Both the position numbers and the translations under genes were made by a program. A stretch of 45,973 bases of DNA, taken from contig JAMXLF010000043.1 in the NCBI GenBank assembly GCA_024281055.1, forward strand, positions 1-45,973, in the 5' to 3' direction. This DNA comes from Geobacteraceae bacterium (lineage in GTDB: Bacteria > Desulfobacterota > Desulfuromonadia > Geobacterales > Geobacteraceae). Under the pieces are notes generated by a model, which did not search any database, was not told the origin of the DNA, and worked only from the letters and a program-made list of their open reading frames with translations. Positions 17,957-25,489 of this stretch are shown piece after piece; positions within the stretch are counted from its first letter, which is position 1, and every line of letters starts with the position of its first letter.

Positions 17957-18370
17957 TTACTGTGTCTTCCGGTTTGTCTGCCCCTGGGCCTGGACCAGCT
18001 CGGCGATCTTGCGGTCACAACGGGCAATCCATTCCTCGCCCGGCTGGGTGAGCCAGCGCACCGCGTACCACGAGCTGCGCAGCGCCCGATAGGCGATGAG
18101 CGCCCGGTCGGCATCGCCGCTTTTTTCCATGGCTTCGCCCACGGCCCAGAGCTTTGCCGCGGCCTGCTCATTGAGGGGACTGCCGGGAGTGTACATGTGC
18201 AGGGCAGCCTCATAGCCGGCAATGGCGCCAATGGTGTCCCCTGCAGCCTGGGCAGCTTCCCCCCGGGCGAACTGGATCGTTTGCCGGTACCAGGTGGTGC
18301 CCCAGATGAGGAGGAGGGAGATGAGCGCGGTTACCGCAACGTTGAGTGCGATAGTCTTGGTTTTTTCCAT
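17957..18370 (-). CDS. Small membrane-anchored TPR-like protein
   Basis: A 137-residue protein. One N-terminal membrane helix (about residues 8-24, ALNVAVTALISLLLIWG) is followed by a helical region resembling two tetratricopeptide units (AAQAAGDTIGAIAGYEAALHMY and KSGDADRALIAYRALR). It probably faces the periplasm and mediates protein contacts; its partner is unknown. It lies between a 60-residue membrane protein and rnj in the plsC series. No clear ribosome binding site precedes the ATG; the tandem-word foldback at 18381-18484 lies there instead. Confidence 0.7.
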   Translation of the reverse strand: MEKTKTIALNVAVTALISLLLIWGTTWYRQTIQFARGEAAQAAGDTIGAIAGYEAALHMYTPGSPLNEQAAAKLWAVGEAMEKSGDADRALIAYRALRSSWYAVRWLTQPGEEWIARCDRKIAELVQAQGQTNRKTQ

Positions 18371-18380
18371 AATAAGAACT

Positions 18381-18484
18381 GGTTTAGGAGTTTAGAGAGT
18401 TTGGGAGTTCCGGAGTTAACACCCTGCAAACTCCGAACTCCTAAACTCCTGAACTCCCCAACTCCTGAACTCTCTAACTCGGAA
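18381..18484. repeat. Foldback of GGAGTT-type tandem words
   Basis: The left arm (18381-18417) consists of words like GGAGTTT and GGGAGTT. The right arm (18429-18484) consists of seven complementary words like AACTCCT. The arms meet at a near-perfect apex (GTTCCGGAGTT against AACTCCGAAC). It occupies the gap between the 60-residue membrane protein gene and the TPR-like gene and replaces a normal binding site region. It is the same architecture as the element at 7208-7291 but a different word. Confidence 0.7.
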
Positions 18485-18667
18485 CTATCCTTTAAAAAAC
18501 CCGGGAACCGCGGTGAGGAGCGCTCCGAGGAGAGCGGCCGCCGTCCCGGCCAGCACCAGGAGCGCGGCCAGGATATCGAAGGGGCGCTGCAGGCGGTGGG
18601 CCGCCGGCAATCCCCAGGCAATTGCGGCAACTCCCGCCACGATCATTGCCGCGTAGAGTATCTGCAT
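18485..18667 (-). CDS. Small hydrophobic membrane protein (60 residues)
   Basis: Two predicted membrane helices (about residues 4-22 and 32-55) with a short basic loop (HRLQRP). The ATG follows the plsC stop by one base and uses GGAG inside the plsC 3' end, which implies translational coupling. I do not recognise the family. An overlapping frame at 18331-18630 is rejected because it runs through the foldback repeat. Confidence 0.6.
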   Translation of the reverse strand: MQILYAAMIVAGVAAIAWGLPAAHRLQRPFDILAALLVLAGTAAALLGALLTAVPGFFKG

Positions 18668-18668
18668 C

Positions 18669-19376
18669 CTAATTTTTCTCCAAACCGGCAGCTATTGCGG
18701 ATCGCACCTGGGCCATCAGCTGTTCGTCCTTACCCCGGCCGCCGCCGGCCGTGACGATCGGCTCGCCGAAGCGGACCCTGATCGTCCCCGGATGAAGCTC
18801 GATGCGGGGCGGTGGGTTGATCTGCCGGCTGCCGTCGATGGACACCGGAACGATGGGGACCCCGGCCCGGGCAGCCACCAGGAACCCGCCCCGCTTGAAC
18901 GGGAGGAGTGCGCCATCGAGAGAGCGGGTACCCTCCGGGAAGATCACCACGCTGGCGCCGTTCCTGATTTTCGCGGCTGCTGCATCCATGCTCTTCAGGG
19001 CGCGGCGACCGTCGCTCCGGTCGAGGGGGATGTAGCCGGCCCGGGCCATGGAATGGCCGAACACCGGAATGCGGAAGAGTTCTTCCTTGGCGATCCAGGC
19101 GAATTTTCGCGGGGCGACGAGCAGGAGCGCCAGGATGTCGAAATTTCCCTGGTGGTTGCTCATGAAGATGACCGGCGCGTCGGCGGGAACCTTCTCCACC
19201 CCGGTCACCTCGACCCTGACCCCCGCCAGCCAGAGCCCCAGCCTGGCCCAGAGCCGGGCGTGCCGGTGGTACATGCCGCCGCCCGGATCGACGAAGGTGA
19301 ACATCATCGCGCTGAATGCGAGAACGAAGGTCAGGGGCATGAACAACAGCAGGAATAGATAGGCTCTCAGCATCAT
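18669..19376 (-). CDS. plsC: 1-acyl-sn-glycerol-3-phosphate acyltransferase (PlsC type)
   Basis: Transfers an acyl chain to lysophosphatidic acid to make phosphatidic acid, the second acylation of phospholipid synthesis, at the inner membrane. The 235-residue protein has an N-terminal membrane anchor (about 5-28). The catalytic NHQGNFD motif (H-x4-D, near residue 75), PLDRSDGRRA and FPEGTRS glycerophosphate-binding motif are followed by IVPVSIDGS. All are characteristic of the family. It is the first gene of the minus-strand series that includes rnj and ftsK and is divergent from ssb. Substrate choice (a second PlsC paralogue may exist elsewhere) cannot be decided. Confidence 0.92.
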   Translation of the reverse strand: MMLRAYLFLLLFMPLTFVLAFSAMMFTFVDPGGGMYHRHARLWARLGLWLAGVRVEVTGVEKVPADAPVIFMSNHQGNFDILALLLVAPRKFAWIAKEELFRIPVFGHSMARAGYIPLDRSDGRRALKSMDAAAAKIRNGASVVIFPEGTRSLDGALLPFKRGGFLVAARAGVPIVPVSIDGSRQINPPPRIELHPGTIRVRFGEPIVTAGGGRGKDEQLMAQVRSAIAAGLEKN

Positions 19377-19399
19377 CCGCTCCGGTAGCGTAACGGTTT

Positions 19400-19428
19400 A
19401 ACTTACTTTTTTTTCCCCGCCGAGTCAA
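19400..19428 (-). promoter_or_regulatory. Candidate promoter of plsC series
   Basis: On the minus strand, TTGACT (19423-19428) and TAAGTT (19400-19405) with a 17-base spacer containing an A-run. The -10 is weak (three of six). Confidence 0.4.
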
Positions 19429-19439
19429 ACAAATATCGC

Positions 19440-19467
19440 TTGCAAACCGGCCGCCATTTCATATAGA
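19440..19467 (+). promoter_or_regulatory. Candidate promoter of ssb
   Basis: TTGCAA (19440-19445) and TATAGA (19462-19467), 16-base spacer, about 45 bases before the ssb ATG. AAGGAG at 19500-19505 is the ribosome binding site. No obvious LexA-type operator was recognised. Confidence 0.45.
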
Positions 19468-19511
19468 CTGCCCCTTCGAGAGCAGCAAAATCAGACGATA
19501 AGGAGCGCCAG

Positions 19512-19952
19512 ATGGCCAGTTTGAACAAGGTAATGCTGATCGGAAACCTGGGCAAGGACCCGGAGGTCCGCTATACCCAGTCCGGCACGGCCGTGGCGAG
19601 CTTTTCACTGGCCACGAGCGAGCGGTTCAAGAACAAGAACGGCGAGTGGGAGGACAAGACCGAGTGGCACAACGTCACCCTCTGGGGAAGACTGGCGGAG
19701 ATCGCCGGCGAGTACCTGGCCAAGGGGAAGACCGTCTACATCGAAGGGCGCCTCCAGACCCGCAAGTGGCAGGACAAGGACGGCCGCGACCGCTACACCA
19801 CCGAGATCGTCGGCGACAGGATGCAGATGCTCTCGGGCAAGGGGGAAGGCGGAGGCGGGGCCGGCCGGCCCGCAGGCGGGCGCGGCGCCGAGAGCCAAGG
19901 GCCGGGGTATGAGGAGCCGGTGTTCAACCCGGACGACGATATTCCGTTCTAG
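19512..19952 (+). CDS. ssb: Single-stranded DNA-binding protein
   Basis: Coats single-stranded DNA in replication, repair and recombination. It is 146 residues: an OB fold at 1-108 ([19 protein letters not shown] ... [20 protein letters not shown] ... [17 protein letters not shown]), a Gly-rich disordered linker, and the acidic tip DDDIPF that recruits partner proteins. It has its own promoter and terminator, so it is monocistronic. It lies next to a restriction-modification operon; this looks like a boundary between core and acquired DNA. Confidence 0.97.
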   Translation: MASLNKVMLIGNLGKDPEVRYTQSGTAVASFSLATSERFKNKNGEWEDKTEWHNVTLWGRLAEIAGEYLAKGKTVYIEGRLQTRKWQDKDGRDRYTTEIVGDRMQMLSGKGEGGGGAGRPAGGRGAESQGPGYEEPVFNPDDDIPF

Positions 19953-19976
19953 GGATTACAGAGATCTCGTAGTTTT

Positions 19977-20013
19977 AAGCCGTGCCGTAATCACATTACT
20001 GCACGGCTTTTTT
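19977..20013 (+). terminator. Intrinsic terminator after ssb
   Basis: A perfect 9-bp stem (AAGCCGTGC with GCACGGCTT) and a 15-base loop, followed by a T-run to 20013. It may also act weakly on dinD transcripts from the other strand. Confidence 0.9.
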
Positions 20014-20037
20014 CATTTGCTGCTTCAGGTCTCTTAA

Positions 20038-20889
20038 TCACTTCAATTTCCGGGGCTTTGCTGCCTGCTTCACAATCTGTTTTTCTTCAGATTTGAAGCG
20101 GCGCTCCAGCTTCTTGATATCTTCGGCAGGTGGCAGCTCTTCCGGCCTGATCCCTCGGTCGGTGAGGACCTTGCGCACGTCCTGATTGTTTTTGACATGT
20201 TCGCGGCTGATGGCAGCCTCGCTCCTGAGACTGTCATCCTTCCTGACGTTGAAGTTGGTGATCTCGGTGGCGAAGTCCTTGGCCTTGATGGTGATGGTAG
20301 GAAGGAAGTCGGCCAGCGCCCGGTTGTCGGGCACTCCCAGCCGGTCCTTCATCTGGATGGTGTTCTTGCCGCCGAAGAGCGCCGCATCCCCTTTGCTGCG
20401 GATACGACCGAAACCGGAGGTGTCGCCAATATACTCGTAGAGCAGCCCGGAGAGCTCTTTTTCGGACAGGGTCAGTTTCTGCCTGGCTTGAATGCGCTCG
20501 ATCTCGCCGATTCGCTTTTCGATCAGTTCGATCCGTCGGGTCTGAACCGCGAAGTAGGTCTGGGCAAAGGCGATCTCTACCTTGCGCGGATCGCCGTTTT
20601 GGGCGATCAGGTAGCATGCGTAGCGGGTGAGCATGATGTCGTCGATCTTCCGCTCCGCACCGGAGCCGATGTCGACCATTTTGCTGACGTCAGCAAAATG
20701 GTCTGAAACCTCATGATCGGCCGTTTGACAGGCGATCTTAGCCTTGTCAATTACCTGCTCGAAATTGCGCCACTGGGTGTAGCCAAGAAGTGTTTGCAAT
20801 TCGCGGGCGAACCAATATTCCTCGCCGTCGATCTGGTGGGCAAACTCCTCGAAATTCTTGTGCAGCTGAATGATGATGTCGCTTTTCAT
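20038..20889 (-). CDS. dinD: DNA damage-inducible protein D family (DinD)
   Basis: Recognised from the DinD layout: an N-terminal Bro-N-like part ([26 protein letters not shown]) and the central region [21 protein letters not shown] ... [13 protein letters not shown]-terminal region NFNVRKDD ... [17 protein letters not shown] follows. It is 283 residues long, as in E. coli DinD (about 274). The E. coli protein is SOS-induced and inhibits RecA filaments in vitro. Here it is the last gene of the hsdM-hsdS-hsdR series, 85 bases after hsdR. DinD-like genes are often found beside restriction systems, so it may temper the damage response to self-cleavage; that is inference. No LexA box was recognised. 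Confidence 0.85.
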   Translation of the reverse strand: MKSDIIIQLHKNFEEFAHQIDGEEYWFARELQTLLGYTQWRNFEQVIDKAKIACQTADHEVSDHFADVSKMVDIGSGAERKIDDIMLTRYACYLIAQNGDPRKVEIAFAQTYFAVQTRRIELIEKRIGEIERIQARQKLTLSEKELSGLLYEYIGDTSGFGRIRSKGDAALFGGKNTIQMKDRLGVPDNRALADFLPTITIKAKDFATEITNFNVRKDDSLRSEAAISREHVKNNQDVRKVLTDRGIRPEELPPAEDIKKLERRFKSEEKQIVKQAAKPRKLK

Positions 20890-20974
20890 TTGTGATTGTT
20901 CCCCCAGAAGAAAGAATTTATGGCCTCCTTCCGTGCCACCCCATACAAATCATCCCCGGCTTTGCCTGTTCGCC

Positions 20975-23900
20975 TCAAGCCGCCCACTTCCTCCCGTTAC
21001 TCGCATACTCAAGCATCATCTCGAACACATTGTCGCACTTCTCCTTGAATAAGACCCGGTCGTAGCTGTCGGGAAGGTTCTTGTCCAAAACCTGCTCCAC
21101 CGCGGCGCGGACGACCTTCTGCGATTGCGTATCCTTGTACCAGTCTTGCACAAGAACCTTTGGCCGCTCTTCCAGCAGGCGGTGCAGCAACGATTTGGCG
21201 GCGAGCTTGACCTTCTGGGTTTCCGCTTTTGTCATCTTCTCCTTCTTGAGCAGGTCAAACAGCTCCAGCTCATCCTCAGTCAAGCCTTCCCGCACGTGCC
21301 GCTCGTCTTCCGCCTTCATGTCCTGCGTGAATTTCATCAGCTCATCAAAGTAGTTCTCCGTCGATGAACCGCCGGAGTTGTAAGTATCGATGATCTGTTG
21401 CAGGCGTTGGGCAAAGTCGGTCCTGGTCAGATTCTGCTGAAGCATCAGTTCCAGCTTGTGCTCGATAAACGCCCGCAAATCGGTTATCTCGATATTCTTG
21501 TATGCCGAATGTTTGAAATCCTCCCTCAGTTTATCGAAGTTGATCTTGCTGAGATCCCAGACTCTTCCCTTTTTTATAACCGTGTATTCGAACTTGTGCT
21601 CTTCTTTGATAAACGCTTCGACATTATCCACCACCACACTCTCATCGAGTAGCTCGCCAATCCTCAGGCTGACCGCATCGATGTCTGTTTGCTCGATAAT
21701 GCTGTCGATCACCCCGCGCAGGTACTGGAAGATGGCCACAAATTTTACGGTTTCCTGCCCCAGGATCTCGGGCTTGCAGGCTTCGTACAGTGCAGTGATG
21801 GTATTTTCGTGTACATTGAACGCCTTGCGCCACTCGTCATTGCTCAGCAGGATATCGGCGTACTCCTCGAACCGCCCGATGTTCTTGAACACCTCGTTCT
21901 TGTCATAGACTTCGGACAGGTCAATTCCCTTTTCCCGGCAAAACATCATGCCCTGGTTGATGGCATCATCCAGGAGCCGGAAGAGTTCCGTTTTATTTCT
22001 GACCGGCGGGTTTTCCAGTCCCTCCTGCCCCTGGGCATAATCCTTCAGCGCCCTTTTCATGTTGCGGAAGACGTTGTAGTAATCGACGATCTCGCCGTTT
22101 TTCTTGATCACGCCGTTGATCTGCCATGAGGTCACCCGGTTGGCGCGGGCGATGGTCTGCATCAGGGTGTGGTCCTTCATCGGCTTGTCGAGATAGAGGG
22201 TCGAAACCGTCGGCGCATCGAAGCCGGTCAGCCACATAGCGCAGACAAAGACCAGCTGCAACGGGTGCGCCGGGTCTTTGAAGTTGTATTCGATGTCGTG
22301 GCCGTGCTCGTCCAGCCTGTTCATCCGGTCGCGGTGGGGCTTGATGTCGAGCTTCTGCTTCTTGAATTTCTCCTCTTCGCCGGCCTCCTCGCTCACCACG
22401 ACCGCCATTTCCACCGTTCGCATGTAGTCGACGATCTTCTTCAGCTTCGCCTTTTCGATATCGTTCTTGGACTTATTTATCCGCCCGTGCAGGTGCTTCA
22501 GTTCCTCTTTCCAGAACCTTTGCGCCTTGTCGAACATCTTGACGGCGGTGAATTTGTCCACCGAGATGACCATCCCCTTGCCGAGATAGCCCCGGCGCGG
22601 GAAGTGGAAGACGATATCCCTGGCGATGGTTTCCAGGCGGTCGTCCCGTTTGATGACCTCGATCTCCTGGGCGAACTTCTTCTCAAGCTTTGTCTGCTGG
22701 GCCTCGTCGAGGGTTTCGTCTTCCAGGATTTCGTAGAACTCGTCGCTCAGGGCTTCGTTCTGGATCAGTACCTCCGGCACCCGCTTCTCATAGAACAGCG
22801 GCACCGTGGCGCCGTCATCCATGGACTGCTGGAAGTTGTACTCGCTGACGTAATCTCCGAACCAGGCGTTGGTCTTGCGCTCGCGCCCCAACAGCGGTGT
22901 CCCGGTGAAAGCCAGGTACTGGGCCTTGGGAAGCCCCTTGCGCATGTTCTCGGCAAAGGTCCGGTACTGGGTGCGGTGGGCCTCGTCGACGATCACCACG
23001 ATGTCGCCGCGGTCGGACAGCACCGGATAATCTTTCCCGGCCTCATACCTGAATTTCTGGATCAGGGTGAAGACAAGCCGCTTGTTCTGGCCGAGGAACT
23101 TGCGCATCTCCGCGCTGTTTTTCGGCTGGGCCGCCTCGTGCTTTTTGACCGTACCGGTGTTCAGGAAGTTACGATAGATCTGCCCGTCCAGGTCGTCACG
23201 GTCTGTAACGACGACGAAGGTGAAATTCCCGGTCTGCTTGCGGAAGATCTTCCGGACGTAGAAGATCATGGAGAAGCTCTTTCCCGAGCCCTGGGTGTGC
23301 CAGAATACCCCGAGCTTCCCGTGTTTTTCGTCCCGGCCCAGAAACGCCTGGTAGGCGTTGTTCACGCCGATGAACTGGTGGTTCTGGGCGATGATCTTGT
23401 CCGTTTCCTTGTGGTAGATGATGAAGTTTTCGAGATAGTCCAGAAGCTTTTCCGGTGCGCAGAGCCCCGCAATGGCCTGTTCCACGCTCGTCCCCTTGTG
23501 CTTGATCTGCTCGCGGTCGATCTTTTCCTTTTCGTCCGCCACCCGCAGCCAGGGGAAAAAGTGCTCCCAGCCGGCGGTGATGCTGCCGACCTTGGTTTCG
23601 ATGGCATTGGAAAGAATGCAGAGGGCGTTGGTGAGGAAGAGCTGGGGGATGTCGGCCTTGTAGTTGGTGAGGTTGTCTTCGTAGGCGGTTTTCAGTTTGA
23701 CGTTGGAGTTTTTCAGCTCGATGAAGACCAAGGGGAGGCCGTTCACGTAGAGAAGGATGTCGGGCCGCCGCGAGCGGCGCTCTCCCTTGATCCAGAGCTG
23801 GGAGACTGCCAGGTAGCGGTTTTCACCGGGATCGTTGAAATCGATCACCCGGACGCGCTCCTGCTCCATCTTCCCCTGGGCGTTTTCAACCTCGACCGGG

Positions 23901-24205
23901 ATGCCGTCGCGGAGCAGTCCGTCGATCTGCCGGTTGGCGGCGATGGGGGACATGGCGTGCCGTTTGTCCGCCAGGTTGGCAAGTGCTTCGTCGATGGCGG
24001 TTTCCGGGATACCCTTATTGAGACGAAGTGCTGCCTCTTTTAACCTTTCCCCGAAGATCACCTCGCGCTTGTCGCTGCGGCCCGAGCGATCGTTCAGGTC
24101 GTCTGCCTCAGCAGTGTAGCAGTTCAGCACCTCAAAGCCGAACTGTTGCTTCAACCGTTTCAGAATCGCCCGCTCGATGGCGTCTTCGGAGATGAAGTTG
24201 GGCAT
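20975..24205 (-). CDS. hsdR: Type I restriction endonuclease subunit R
   Basis: The motor and nuclease subunit that translocates DNA and cuts unmethylated targets. It is 1076 residues, normal length. The nuclease motif PDILLYVNGLPLVFIELK (D about 148, E-x-K about 160) is followed by SF2 helicase Walker A HTQGSGKSFSM (about 305), DEAH box IVDEAHRTQYR (about 403), FTGTPLLGRE and motif VI TIARANRVT. A long C-terminal helical region binds the HsdM/S core. All key residues are intact. It lies 12 bases after hsdS. GC content falls slightly compared with the flanking housekeeping genes. Confidence 0.96.
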   Translation of the reverse strand: MPNFISEDAIERAILKRLKQQFGFEVLNCYTAEADDLNDRSGRSDKREVIFGERLKEAALRLNKGIPETAIDEALANLADKRHAMSPIAANRQIDGLLRDGIPVEVENAQGKMEQERVRVIDFNDPGENRYLAVSQLWIKGERRSRRPDILLYVNGLPLVFIELKNSNVKLKTAYEDNLTNYKADIPQLFLTNALCILSNAIETKVGSITAGWEHFFPWLRVADEKEKIDREQIKHKGTSVEQAIAGLCAPEKLLDYLENFIIYHKETDKIIAQNHQFIGVNNAYQAFLGRDEKHGKLGVFWHTQGSGKSFSMIFYVRKIFRKQTGNFTFVVVTDRDDLDGQIYRNFLNTGTVKKHEAAQPKNSAEMRKFLGQNKRLVFTLIQKFRYEAGKDYPVLSDRGDIVVIVDEAHRTQYRTFAENMRKGLPKAQYLAFTGTPLLGRERKTNAWFGDYVSEYNFQQSMDDGATVPLFYEKRVPEVLIQNEALSDEFYEILEDETLDEAQQTKLEKKFAQEIEVIKRDDRLETIARDIVFHFPRRGYLGKGMVISVDKFTAVKMFDKAQRFWKEELKHLHGRINKSKNDIEKAKLKKIVDYMRTVEMAVVVSEEAGEEEKFKKQKLDIKPHRDRMNRLDEHGHDIEYNFKDPAHPLQLVFVCAMWLTGFDAPTVSTLYLDKPMKDHTLMQTIARANRVTSWQINGVIKKNGEIVDYYNVFRNMKRALKDYAQGQEGLENPPVRNKTELFRLLDDAINQGMMFCREKGIDLSEVYDKNEVFKNIGRFEEYADILLSNDEWRKAFNVHENTITALYEACKPEILGQETVKFVAIFQYLRGVIDSIIEQTDIDAVSLRIGELLDESVVVDNVEAFIKEEHKFEYTVIKKGRVWDLSKINFDKLREDFKHSAYKNIEITDLRAFIEHKLELMLQQNLTRTDFAQRLQQIIDTYNSGGSSTENYFDELMKFTQDMKAEDERHVREGLTEDELELFDLLKKEKMTKAETQKVKLAAKSLLHRLLEERPKVLVQDWYKDTQSQKVVRAAVEQVLDKNLPDSYDRVLFKEKCDNVFEMMLEYASNGRKWAA

Positions 24206-24217
24206 GGCTGGATTCCT

Positions 24218-25489
24218 TTAGCTCGTAGCTTCGTCCTGCATACTGGCTGGAAACTGGATGGCTAGATTTTCAACGGGTAATTTGCCGGAGATGAGGCGGG
24301 CAAGCAACATGTCACGGGACTTAGAAGTAAATCGTATTGCATCTTTCAAGAGTTCTATATTTTGATAATGGGGTTTCACGACATCTTGATATCGCTGCTG
24401 AAGAGGGGGTGGAGGCAAAAAGACATCTTTATTCGTAAGTTCTGTCCAATGGCGCTTATATTCTGTAGTTTCGATTGAGCCCTTTATCAGATGATACAAA
24501 AAATATGTCGGCATATCATTTTGGGGAACAAAAGGTATTACATTCTCAGCCAGAGAAAATGGCTTCGTCATTAGTAACATTTTGCACGAATGATCTCCAA
24601 AAAGGACTATCGGTTTTTCAGGAGTAGCCTTATGTTGTGGCTCACCATTATAGAATCCTAAAAAATCAGATTGTGACTGATCTATTACGATAATTTGCCC
24701 ACTTTCCAACAACTCGTTTTCTCTATAGATTCTTCCAAAAGGCAGCCTTGAAACAATCGGCTTTACTTTCGTAACATGCCACCCCTCTGGCACCCCCTTC
24801 ACAACCTTCACCTTCTCGTGCCCCGGAAACCGCATCCGTACGAACCATTCGCGGTAGATTTCCTCGGCCATCTTTTCCAGCAGGGCAATGCGGCGTTTGT
24901 TGTTTTCGATCAGGTCGTCGTAAGCGGAGAGAACGGCGGCAATTTTCTTTTGTTTGGTTATTGGCGGCAGGATGACGGGGAGTTTACATTGCTCTGTTAT
25001 GCCTAAATAGGCTCTCGTTGAGCCAGAACCAGCCCACGAACTCAACATGTTCTGGAAGAAAGTACTTTCAAAAAAATACCGTAAATATCGATTATGAAGC
25101 TTTTGATGGTCACGCACCCGATAGTACGTTACCTGAGGGGTAAGCATCACATAGGGTTGTTCGTTATATTTGACGATGGCAGTTCTTCCAATTGTTGCTT
25201 TATGAGTTAAGAGGACATCACCATTCTTGGCAAACCCCTTACGAAGGCTATCTGCCTGTTTTCTAGTTATGAACTTGCAGTTGACATAATCGACTGCACC
25301 ATCGTTTATGTCAGATGCCATGATAAATGGAACCCCGGACAGTACAAAATCCTCTCCCTTAGGGTGGAGTTCCCCATGATTTCCATCGAGTGGTTTATCA
25401 ATGATGCCTCGTTTTATCAGCTGTTCCACAGTCAAAAAATCAAAGGAAAAGTCTTTGATTCCGATCCTTGTGAGAGCCTCTTTATTCAT
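24218..25489 (-). CDS. hsdS: Type I restriction-modification specificity subunit S
   Basis: Determines the DNA target. It is 423 residues with two target recognition domains, each followed by conserved helical spacers: the first spacer around residues 175-215 (PITKQKKIAAVLSAYDDLIENNKRRIALLEKMAEE, broken here only by description) and the second near the C-terminus (QQRYQDVVKPHYQNIELLKDA). The first and second recognition domains differ, giving a bipartite target. The gene is clearly more AT-rich than its neighbours, as is common for exchanged hsdS genes. Its ATG overlaps the hsdM stop by four bases (ATGA), indicating coupled translation. Confidence 0.93.
   Translation of the reverse strand: MNKEALTRIGIKDFSFDFLTVEQLIKRGIIDKPLDGNHGELHPKGEDFVLSGVPFIMASDINDGAVDYVNCKFITRKQADSLRKGFAKNGDVLLTHKATIGRTAIVKYNEQPYVMLTPQVTYYRVRDHQKLHNRYLRYFFESTFFQNMLSSWAGSGSTRAYLGITEQCKLPVILPPITKQKKIAAVLSAYDDLIENNKRRIALLEKMAEEIYREWFVRMRFPGHEKVKVVKGVPEGWHVTKVKPIVSRLPFGRIYRENELLESGQIIVIDQSQSDFLGFYNGEPQHKATPEKPIVLFGDHSCKMLLMTKPFSLAENVIPFVPQNDMPTYFLYHLIKGSIETTEYKRHWTELTNKDVFLPPPPLQQRYQDVVKPHYQNIELLKDAIRFTSKSRDMLLARLISGKLPVENLAIQFPASMQDEATS

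Noticed and set aside
18331-18630. A 99-codon minus-strand frame across the foldback
   Set aside because: It runs through the tandem-word repeat and overlaps the better supported 60-codon membrane protein.
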